Positions 1 to 5,052 of a DNA stretch of 5,052 nt are shown one piece after another (within the stretch, counting starts at the first letter, position 1; each line of letters starts with the position of its first letter). Made by a program: the position numbers and the translations under genes. The stretch is from an uncultured Holophagales bacterium (GTDB lineage Bacteria > Acidobacteriota > Thermoanaerobaculia > UBA5066). The notes below the pieces were generated by a model that did not search any database, was not told where the DNA came from, and worked only from the letters and a program-made list of their open reading frames with translations. Location: NCBI GenBank assembly GCA_937927565.1, contig CALBDV010000879.1, positions 1 through 5,052 on the forward strand, given 5' to 3'.

Positions 1-40
1 CGGCGAGGAGCGGAACGGCGAGAAGGGCGCGAAGACGCAT
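1..40 (-). CDS. 5' end of an exported or membrane protein gene (partial)
   Basis: Only the first 13 codons are in the window; the gene continues beyond its left edge. They read MRLRALLAVPLLA: two arginines in the first four residues, then a run of Leu/Ala/Val, the pattern of a Sec signal peptide or an N-terminal membrane anchor. The ATG is preceded by a GGAGG Shine-Dalgarno motif with five bases between, the best ribosome binding site in the window, which supports the start despite the tiny coding fragment. It lies 70 bp downstream of the channel gene on the same strand with no evident terminator between, so co-transcription is plausible. The product cannot be identified from this fragment. 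Confidence 0.6.
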   Translation of the reverse strand, partial: MRLRALLAVPLLA

Positions 41-45
41 CGGGA

Positions 46-50
46 CCTCC
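46..50 (-). promoter_or_regulatory. Ribosome binding site of the partial left-edge gene
   Basis: On the minus strand the bases read GGAGG, followed by five bases (TCCCG) and then ATG. This is near-ideal complementarity and spacing to the 3' end of 16S rRNA, and it decides the start of the partial gene. The other leftward genes in the window lack such a site. Confidence 0.65.
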
Positions 51-110
51 GGGGGAATGGTACGGGAGGAGAGGGAGAGGGCCCTGGTCGCAGGCGTCCT
101 CGTCTCCCCC

Positions 111-1601
111 TCACCCCTCCAGCCCGAAGAACCGCTGGATCCGGTCCAGCAGGCGATCGGTGATCGCCTGTGGTCCGGCCGCGCCCGTGGCCAGAGCCTC
201 CACGCGCGCCTGCGACCGCGAGCGTTCCTCCAGCGCCTCTGAGAGGGCTCGCGCGAGGTGGCCGTCGTCGTGGAGGAGGGTGGAGAAGGCGTCCTTCTCG
301 ACGATGACGACCTCGACCTCTCCGAGCGCGACGACGGAGGCGGAGCGGGGCTCGCCGGTCAGGAGGCTCATCTCGCCGAAGAAGCTCCCCGTCCCGAGGC
401 GCGCGAGCTCGCGGGTGGAGCCGCCCTCGGTTTTCTCGACGCGGACGTCGCCGGCGCGGACGACGAAGAGCGAGCGGCCGGCGTCGCCCTGGCGCACGAG
501 CGCCTCTCCGGCGGTGTAGCGCTCGAGGCGCGCGTGGCGGGCCAGATCGCGGACCTGCTCGTCGGTGAGGGGCCGGAAGGTGGCGACGCTCCGGAGGGCT
601 TCGAAGCTCTCGGCGCGCCGCCTGTCGAGGCGCTCGTCGTCCCGGGCCTCGGAGACGTGCCGAAGCGCCACCTCGCGCTGCGGGAACGGGATGACGAAGC
701 CCGCGCGGCGAAGGGCGTACCAGGAGCGGGAGAGGGCGGCGTCGCGGACGGCGGCGACGCCCGCGAGGTCGCGGGTCCAGAAGCGGAGGTCGTACTCGAC
801 GGCCGATTCCGCGAAGCGCGAGACGAGGGCTTCGACGGGCGGAGTCGCCGAGACGCCCGGCGCGCCGGAGACCGCGGCCTCGAGGACCGCCTTCACCTCG
901 GCCGGGGGGTGGGCGTAGGCGACGTCGACGGTGGCGTGGAGCATCACCGACGGGCCGGGGCGCGAGTAGTTGACGATGTCCTCGCGCGCGACGCGGGAGT
1001 TCGGGAGGACGACGTGGTGGCCGTCGCGCGAGCGCAGGGTGAGGGTCCGCCAGTTCATCTGGACGACCTCGCCCTCCTTGTCGCCCACGCGGACCCACTC
1101 CTTCGGGGCGATCGGCCCTTCCATCTGGAGCGCGATGCCGGCCATGAGGCTCGAGAGGACGTCCTGGAGCGAGAGGCCGAGGATGGCGGAGAGAACGGTC
1201 GAGGTGACGAGGAGGCCGGTGAGGTTGAAGGAGTAGAGGACCTTCAGGAGCGTGACGGCGACACCGACGAGAACGAGGGCGTTGAAGATGTCGAAGAGGA
1301 GCCGCGGCACCGAGATGTGTCTCGGCCTGAGGAACCGCTCCCAGACGACGTGGTCGGCGATCTGGAGGCCGATGTGGACGCCGACGAGGACGAGCGCGGC
1401 GAGAGCACCCTTCGCCATGGCCTCCTGCCCGGGGTGGCTAACCTGGCTGTCGAGGAGGAGGAAGGCCCCGAGCAGGCCGAGCGCGGCCACGGCGAAGCGG
1501 AGGCGGGAGACGAGAATCGACCTGTGCGAGAGCCGGAAGACGGCGACGACGAGGAGCGCCAGGCCGACGGCTTCGAGGACGGAGAGAAGGGCGGGGGACA
1601 T
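111..1601 (-). CDS. MscS-family channel with C-terminal cyclic-nucleotide-binding domain (bCNG-type)
   Basis: A 496-residue inner-membrane protein. Hydrophobic segments lie near residues 5-23, 35-50, 63-82 and 100-122. The pore-helix-like stretch at 127-160 (AILGLSLQDVLSSLMAGIAL) is typical of MscS TM3. The MscS beta domain follows at about 160-215 (WVRVGDKEGEVVQMNWRTL, then VVLPNS), and the alpha/beta cage domain ends at the family hallmark IPFPQREV (304-311). A linker rich in charged residues leads to a cyclic-nucleotide-binding domain at about 341-445. Its phosphate-binding cassette FGEMSLLTGEPRSASV (408-423) keeps the Gly409-Glu410 pair and Arg419-Ser420 that contact cAMP or cGMP in CRP and CNG/HCN-type domains, with the CNG/HCN-type spacing. 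Homologues with this fusion are known as bCNG channels: nucleotide-gated, with little or no mechanosensitivity in those tested. The likely role is a ligand-modulated channel in the inner membrane; ligand and ion selectivity are not readable here. I saw no cysteine. No clear Shine-Dalgarno precedes the ATG; I kept it because it gives a complete first membrane segment. Confidence 0.93.
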   Translation of the reverse strand: MSPALLSVLEAVGLALLVVAVFRLSHRSILVSRLRFAVAALGLLGAFLLLDSQVSHPGQEAMAKGALAALVLVGVHIGLQIADHVVWERFLRPRHISVPRLLFDIFNALVLVGVAVTLLKVLYSFNLTGLLVTSTVLSAILGLSLQDVLSSLMAGIALQMEGPIAPKEWVRVGDKEGEVVQMNWRTLTLRSRDGHHVVLPNSRVAREDIVNYSRPGPSVMLHATVDVAYAHPPAEVKAVLEAAVSGAPGVSATPPVEALVSRFAESAVEYDLRFWTRDLAGVAAVRDAALSRSWYALRRAGFVIPFPQREVALRHVSEARDDERLDRRRAESFEALRSVATFRPLTDEQVRDLARHARLERYTAGEALVRQGDAGRSLFVVRAGDVRVEKTEGGSTRELARLGTGSFFGEMSLLTGEPRSASVVALGEVEVVIVEKDAFSTLLHDDGHLARALSEALEERSRSQARVEALATGAAGPQAITDRLLDRIQRFFGLEG

Positions 1602-1608
1602 CGCGGGA

Positions 1609-1617
1609 AAGATACCA
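1609..1617 (-). promoter_or_regulatory. Possible extended -10 element just upstream of the channel gene
   Basis: On the minus strand the bases read TGGTATCTT, a TG-n plus TATCTT arrangement matching four of six bases of the -10 consensus. Only seven bases separate it from the ATG at 1601, so a transcript started here would begin at or next to the start codon and be leaderless, consistent with the missing ribosome binding site. No convincing -35 box is present. The alternative is read-through from the upstream gene, whose stop is 64 bp away. Confidence 0.2.
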
Positions 1618-1665
1618 GCGGCGCGGGCGCGCGGAGAGAACGCGGCGTTCGGTCTGCTCCCGAGC

Positions 1666-4179
1666 TCAGCGGGTCGCGCTCATGGGGGTGTAGGTCCCGT
1701 CGCCGGTGCCGAGGCCGGGACTCCTTCCGTCGTTGACGACGCCATACGCGCCGAAGGGCCCGGGGCCGGAGAGCTTTCGGACGCGGACGACGGCGTTGTA
1801 GTCCTCGAGCGGAAACTGTTTCCACTCGCCGGGCTGGAGGGTGACGGAGCCGCCGAGGCCCGCGTCGCCGCCGAGCGGGTTGTTGAAGAAGGGCTTCCAC
1901 TCGAGAGTCACCGGCTCGGAACCCGGGTTCAGGAACGCCAGATTTGAACGGACCAACACCCTCGAGGGCCCGAGCCCCGCGACCCAAGCCTCCGAGCGAG
2001 CGAGGTTGGACTCGGAGAGTGCCGGGTACGAGACGCCGTAGGAGCCCCCTCCCGCCGCGGGAATCGTCGTTCGCGCGGAGGCGAGCAGGGCGGCGGGACG
2101 CCCTGCGGCCGTCGCCTCGACGCGCAGGAGCCCTGCGTGGGAGACGGTCGAGGGGCCGATCGGAATGCCGCCCTGGCGCATCGCGTCGACGACGCGGGGG
2201 AGGATGACGGAGCCGCGCGCCGGGACCGTGACGACAAACGCCGGCAGCGGCGCAAGGCCGCCCGGCGCCGGGTCGAGCGAATCGGTGAAGACGAGGGAGG
2301 CGGTCGCGTCGGAGGCTTCCGTGTTGTGGAGGACGACCTCCGTCTCGAAACCGTTCGCTTCGACGACGGCCGGGACCCAGAGCGGACCCGCCGTGGGAGC
2401 GCTTCGCGCGGGGAGGAACGAACCGTCGTTCGTCACCGTGTCGACGAGCGTCGCGTAGGCCGCGAACGGCTCGTCCCCGGCGATTCGCTCGACGACCGCG
2501 TCGGCCCGCTCGACGCCCTCCTGAGAGAGAGGTGCGTTCCACTGCACCCACTGCCCGGGGCCGAGGGCGGCCTCCCGCGCGAACGCCCCGCCGGCGTGGC
2601 GGAACGTGACGCGAAGGGTGATCCGCCCGGTGGCGCCGCCGTTCACGAGGGCGACGTTCGTCCGCTCGGCGGCCGTCTCCCTCAGTCCCGGCAGGTACGC
2701 CGTGGAGGTGAGGAGGGAGGACGCCGGAAGCGACCAGAGGCCCGTCCCGGAGCGTCCCGCTCCCGACGGCGTCGTGACGCGGGCGACGGCGACGACCTCG
2801 CCGCCCCACAGCCCGTCGGCCGTCCGGAACGTCACGGTGCCGACCTGCGGCTGGCCCGGCGTCGCTTCCGGGACGTCGAGGCCGGCGTCCCTCAGCCACT
2901 TCGAGGCGTCGGTCACGACGACCTGCTCGCGGGCGCGGAGGCGGAGCGGAAACGAACCGCTTCCGGTGGCTCCGGCCGCCGCCGAGGCAACGTACTCGAC
3001 GACGCCCTCGGCCATGCCGTCGGAGGCGTTGAAGAGGGTGAGCGAGGTCTGGAAGCGGGCGCCGGCAAGGCCGAAGGCGTCGACGAGGGAGGGAAGGAGA
3101 GCCGTCCGCGGCGATGTGTCGGGACAGGGCTCGGTCCTGAACAGGCCGGCGCTCGTCGCGAGGAGAAGCTCCCGGCCGTCGGCGTCGAGCGCCAGGAAGC
3201 GGTTCCTCGAACCAGCGGGGAGCCCGACCGTCGCGAGGACCCACGGGCCCGCGGCGCCGTCCGTACGGAAGACCCCGCCGTTTCCGACCGAGAGGATCGC
3301 TCCGGAAGGGAGGACGACCAGCGGACCGATCGCGTCGAGGTTGGAGGGGGCCAGCGGCGACCAGGTGAGACCGAAGTCGCGGCTCACGAGGTGCGTGGGT
3401 CCGAAGGTGGGGGCCTCGCCCCCGCCGTCGTCGAAGTAGACGAACTGAGCGAGATAGACCTCGCCGGGGTGTTCCGCGTCGACGGAGAGGACGCCGGAAC
3501 TCCGGGAGCTCCCGGCCTGGACCGGCTCCGGGTACGACCACGTCGCGCCGTGATCGGTGGAACGGACGAGCCGGGCGCCGAGGTACGCGTTGTCGAACAT
3601 GGCGAGGACGACCCCGGGGCGGGACGAGTCGAAGAAGGCGCGCCCGCCGCTGTCCCGGTAGGGATGGCCACCGACCCCCGTGGACTTCCACGTGACGCCG
3701 CGGTCCCCGCTCCGGGAGATGGCCCCGCCGTTCGTCCCGATTAGGAGGACGCGGGGATCGAGAGGATCGACGGAGACCCACCTGGCGTTCGGGACTTCAC
3801 GGAGGTCCCGCGGCCAGAGCCGTTCGGCGGTCGCGGCCGCGACCCGGTAGAGCCCGCCCTCCGTGGCGGCGTAGAGGACGGACGGGTCCTGCGGGTCGAA
3901 GTCGATTCCGGTGACCCTCGGGTCCAGGCCGGCAGCCGGCGACGGTACGAACGTTTTCCCGCCGTCCGTGGAAACGAGCAGGCCTCGCCAGAGGGTCGCG
4001 GCCCAGATCCGGCCGGAACCGTCAGGGTCGATCACGACGTCCGTGACCTCGACGCCGGTCAGGCCGGTCGGGACCCACGAGAGGACGTCTGCGCGGGCCG
4101 ACCCGCCGAGGCTGATGGAGAGGGCGACGAGAAGGGCGCCGAAGGTCAGGCCGGGAATGCGAAGGATAACGCTCACCAC
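1666..4179 (-). CDS. Exported Asp-box beta-propeller protein with four tandem C-terminal beta modules
   Basis: About 837 residues from the chosen GTG. Residues 1-30 form a Sec signal peptide with a Leu/Ala/Val-rich core and a signal-peptidase site ending ARA before Asp31. Residues 35-350 are a beta-propeller with Asp-box (BNR) motifs STDGGKTF (70-77), SGDRGVTW (157-164), STDHGATW (207-214), SRDFGLTW (266-273) and a degenerate fifth near 305-313. This fold occurs in Ycf48-like, sortilin-like and sialidase-like proteins, and I see nothing that assigns sialidase activity. The only cysteine after the signal peptide, Cys352, marks the junction to four related modules of 100-130 residues (about 360-488, 493-592, 599-712, 716-837). 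The protein is probably periplasmic, surface-bound or secreted and may bind a protein or glycan; its function is unknown. Start choice: the open frame extends to an ATG at 4383, but the added residues are Arg/Pro/Ala-rich and would leave the signal peptide internal. GTG at 4179 or 4176 fits best, though neither has a good ribosome binding site. Confidence 0.85.
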   Translation of the reverse strand: MVSVILRIPGLTFGALLVALSISLGGSARADVLSWVPTGLTGVEVTDVVIDPDGSGRIWAATLWRGLLVSTDGGKTFVPSPAAGLDPRVTGIDFDPQDPSVLYAATEGGLYRVAAATAERLWPRDLREVPNARWVSVDPLDPRVLLIGTNGGAISRSGDRGVTWKSTGVGGHPYRDSGGRAFFDSSRPGVVLAMFDNAYLGARLVRSTDHGATWSYPEPVQAGSSRSSGVLSVDAEHPGEVYLAQFVYFDDGGGEAPTFGPTHLVSRDFGLTWSPLAPSNLDAIGPLVVLPSGAILSVGNGGVFRTDGAAGPWVLATVGLPAGSRNRFLALDADGRELLLATSAGLFRTEPCPDTSPRTALLPSLVDAFGLAGARFQTSLTLFNASDGMAEGVVEYVASAAAGATGSGSFPLRLRAREQVVVTDASKWLRDAGLDVPEATPGQPQVGTVTFRTADGLWGGEVVAVARVTTPSGAGRSGTGLWSLPASSLLTSTAYLPGLRETAAERTNVALVNGGATGRITLRVTFRHAGGAFAREAALGPGQWVQWNAPLSQEGVERADAVVERIAGDEPFAAYATLVDTVTNDGSFLPARSAPTAGPLWVPAVVEANGFETEVVLHNTEASDATASLVFTDSLDPAPGGLAPLPAFVVTVPARGSVILPRVVDAMRQGGIPIGPSTVSHAGLLRVEATAAGRPAALLASARTTIPAAGGGSYGVSYPALSESNLARSEAWVAGLGPSRVLVRSNLAFLNPGSEPVTLEWKPFFNNPLGGDAGLGGSVTLQPGEWKQFPLEDYNAVVRVRKLSGPGPFGAYGVVNDGRSPGLGTGDGTYTPMSATR
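1678..3102 (-). repeat. Four tandem related protein modules (coding repeat)
   Basis: Four diverged copies lie within the propeller gene, at roughly 3102-2716, 2703-2404, 2385-2044 and 2034-1678. Each opens with a Pro-containing strand and then a strand ending in Asn: LLPSL...TSLTLFN, YLPGL...TNVALVN, WVPAV...TEVVLHN, SYPAL...SNLAFLN. Each has a middle strand entering a turn: LRAREQVVV, LGPGQWVQW, VPARGSVIL, LQPGEWKQF. Each closes with an Ala-rich strand and a Gly-rich loop: VVAVARVTT, FAAYATLVD, ALLASARTT, FGAYGVVND. The second and fourth copies are most alike (PGQW/PGEW; NDGSFLPA against GDGTYTPM). The pattern implies an immunoglobulin-like all-beta module. Identity is at protein level; no long DNA repeat is evident, so the copies are old. 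Boundaries are approximate. Confidence 0.7.
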
Positions 4180-4258
4180 CGGGAGTGACGGCCGGGAAGC
4201 GGACCTCACCCTTCGAGCCCCACCTCGAGCCGAAGTGGAAGCGGCCCCGTTCGGCCGG

Positions 4259-4283
4259 CCGCGCAGCGCACGCTGCGGCGCGG
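4259..4283. repeat. GC-rich inverted repeat upstream of gltB
   Basis: The core is CGCAGCG, a two-base CA centre, then CGCTGCG (4262-4277), with seven matching bases per arm. Outer CCGCGC (4259-4264) and GCGCGG (4278-4283) are also mutually complementary but overlap the core arms in register. On the plus strand it is followed within about five bases by TTTT (4288-4291), giving a weak terminator or attenuator shape. A regulator-binding dyad is equally possible. Chance is a real alternative in DNA this GC-rich. Confidence 0.3.
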
Positions 4284-4290
4284 CAGGTTT

Positions 4291-4299
4291 TGATAACAT
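4291..4299 (+). promoter_or_regulatory. Possible extended -10 element for gltB
   Basis: TGATAACAT reads as TG-n followed by TAACAT, matching four of six bases of the -10 consensus. It sits in the only AT-rich patch of the intergenic region. No recognisable -35 box lies 16-18 bases upstream, where the GC-rich inverted repeat is instead. Transcription from here would give gltB a leader of roughly 90 bases. On the minus strand the same patch contains TGTTATCAA, so it could also serve the leftward gene. Confidence 0.25.
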
Positions 4300-4312
4300 T
4301 TCCCGATGGAAA
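4299..4312. promoter_or_regulatory. Short dyad TTTCC-N4-GGAAA, possible operator
   Basis: A perfect five-base inverted repeat with a four-base centre overlaps the end of the candidate -10 element for gltB. A regulator bound here could influence both divergent genes. The dyad is short and no known operator consensus was matched, so this is only a candidate. Confidence 0.2.
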
Positions 4313-4339
4313 GGTCCGAAACGGGAAGTCTCGGGACAG

Positions 4340-4354
4340 CGCGCGCTTCGCGCG
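4340..4354 (+). repeat. CGCGCG hairpin in the gltB leader
   Basis: CGCGCG, a three-base CTT loop, then CGCGCG could form a six-base-pair stem about 40 bases before the gltB ATG. In an RNA leader it would be very stable. Alternating CG runs arise easily by chance at this base composition, so no function is claimed. Confidence 0.25.
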
Positions 4355-4394
4355 GCCGCCAGCGGCTTCCGCCAGCCGGACACCTGGTACGGTC

Positions 4395-5052
4395 ATGAAA
4401 TCCTTCGGTCCCCCGCCTCCCCAGGGCCTTTACGACCCGGCCAACGAGCACGACGCCTGCGGCTTCGGATTCGTCGTCGACGTGAAGGCCCGCCCCTCCC
4501 ACGACATCGTCCGCAACGCGCTGCAGGTCCTCCTGAACCTCGAGCACCGGGGCGCGACCGGGAGCGAGAAGAACACCGGCGACGGCGCCGGGCTCCTCTC
4601 GCAGATCCCGCACGCCTTCCTGGCGCGCTGGGCGGGGGCGAGCGGCATCGAGCTGCCGCCGCCGGGTGACTACGGCCTCGGGATGCTCTTCCTCCCGGTG
4701 GAAGCGGCGAGCCGCCAGGCCTGCCAGCGAAAGCTCGAGGAGATCGTCGCGGCCGAAGGGCAGACGGTCCTCGGCTGGAGGGACGTCCCGACCGACAGCG
4801 CGACGCTCGGCGCGACGGCCCGCGCGAGCCAGCCCGTGATCCGCCAGCTCCTCGTGGGCCGGGGAGAGGAGACCGAAGAGGGCGGCGCCTTCGAGAGGAA
4901 GCTCTTCGTCATCCGCCGCCTGGCGGAGAAGGCCGTCTCCCGCTCGGCGCTCGCGGGGCGCGACACGTTCTACGTGGCGAGCCTCTCGTCGCGGACGGTC
5001 GTCTACAAGGGGATGCTGAACGCGGACCAGCTCGGGGCCTTCTACCCCGACC
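4395..5052 (+). CDS. gltB: Glutamate synthase large chain, N-terminal part (truncated by window end)
   Basis: The frame is open to the window edge, giving 219 codons of a protein usually about 1,500 residues long. The product is the large chain of glutamate synthase (GOGAT), a cytoplasmic enzyme that makes two glutamates from glutamine and 2-oxoglutarate, completing the GS-GOGAT route of ammonia assimilation. The visible part is the class II (Ntn) glutamine amidotransferase domain. The nucleophile is Cys22 in NEHDACGFGF. A 21-residue propeptide precedes it and would be removed to free the N-terminal cysteine, as known for this family. LEHRGATGSEKNTGDGAG (49-66) is the conserved glutamine-site loop; Arg52 falls exactly 30 residues after the cysteine, as Arg31 does in mature Azospirillum GltB (from memory). 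The FMN, Fe-S and 2-oxoglutarate parts lie outside the window, so NADPH- and ferredoxin-type enzymes cannot be told apart. The ATG is the only sensible start, although its ribosome binding site is weak. Confidence 0.95.
   Translation, partial: MKSFGPPPPQGLYDPANEHDACGFGFVVDVKARPSHDIVRNALQVLLNLEHRGATGSEKNTGDGAGLLSQIPHAFLARWAGASGIELPPPGDYGLGMLFLPVEAASRQACQRKLEEIVAAEGQTVLGWRDVPTDSATLGATARASQPVIRQLLVGRGEETEEGGAFERKLFVIRRLAEKAVSRSALAGRDTFYVASLSSRTVVYKGMLNADQLGAFYPD

Larger units (their letters stand above)
4180..4394. other. Divergent intergenic control region
   Basis: This stretch separates the start of the leftward propeller gene from the start of gltB. It is GC-rich except for an AT-rich patch at about 4288-4312, the most AT-rich spot I see in the window, which makes it the likeliest promoter location. 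It also holds two GC-rich inverted repeats and a short dyad, listed separately. If the propeller gene really starts at the upstream ATG (4299 or 4383), much of this region would be coding instead. The low-complexity Arg/Pro/Ala translation there argues against that. Confidence 0.6.

Noticed and set aside
41..110. Terminator between the channel gene and the left-edge gene
   Set aside because: Apart from a GGGCCC palindrome there is no stable stem followed by a T-run on the minus strand.
258..1736. 492-codon open frame on the plus strand opposite the channel gene
   Set aside because: Its translation is a low-complexity Asp/Glu/Gly/Arg/Val-rich string with no domain, as expected from the antisense frame of a high-GC gene. 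The opposite strand encodes a clear MscS and nucleotide-binding protein.
2137..3744. 535-codon open frame on the plus strand opposite the propeller gene
   Set aside because: The product is Arg/Gly/Glu/Asp-rich with no secondary-structure pattern or motif, while the minus strand shows Asp-boxes and module repeats over the same span.
1244..3781. 845-codon open frame on the minus strand in a different frame from the propeller and channel genes
   Set aside because: It runs across the ends of two convincing genes and encodes mostly Arg/Pro/Ser/Gly low-complexity sequence. It is a frame shadow caused by the scarcity of stop codons at high GC.
3130..4077. Sialidase (neuraminidase) assignment from the Asp-box motifs
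   Set aside because: Asp-boxes are structural and occur in many non-enzymatic propellers. I did not find the FRIP motif or the arginine-triad context of sialidases.
4270..4300. Sigma-54 promoter for gltB, considered because nitrogen genes often use one
   Set aside because: No GG and GC pair with the required ten-base spacing lies in the AT-rich patch.
4206..4669. Open frames on both strands overlapping the gltB start
   Set aside because: They conflict with an unmistakable glutamate synthase N-terminus and have no recognisable content of their own.

Overview
This is a GC-rich window (by eye around 70% G+C, with strong G/C preference at third codon positions) from a Gram-negative-type bacterium. 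The long tandem-module secreted protein and the overall style resemble Acidobacteriota, but Myxococcota or another high-GC soil or sediment lineage cannot be excluded. This is an impression from sequence style, not a search result.

Layout: two divergent transcription units are separated by a control region of about 215 bp (4180-4394). To the right, on the plus strand, is the 5' part of gltB, the glutamate synthase large chain, cut by the window edge. To the left, on the minus strand, three genes follow one another with gaps of 64 and 70 bp and may form an operon. The first is a large predicted exported protein (1666-4179) with an Asp-box (BNR/Ycf48-like) beta-propeller followed by four related beta-rich modules. 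The second (111-1601) is an MscS-type membrane channel with a C-terminal cyclic-nucleotide-binding domain, i.e. a bCNG-type channel. The third (1-40) is only the first 13 codons of a gene with a signal-peptide-like start and a good ribosome binding site. Many long open frames on the other strand are codon-bias shadows of these genes.

How they work together: gltB is central nitrogen metabolism and has no evident link to the leftward genes. Those would place an exported propeller protein, a nucleotide-responsive channel and another envelope or exported protein together at the cell envelope, but a shared pathway is not shown by the sequence. I saw no rRNA, tRNA, CRISPR array, transposase, attachment site or phage gene. 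The most interesting items are the fourfold module repeat in the exported protein and the intact ligand-binding cassette of the channel.
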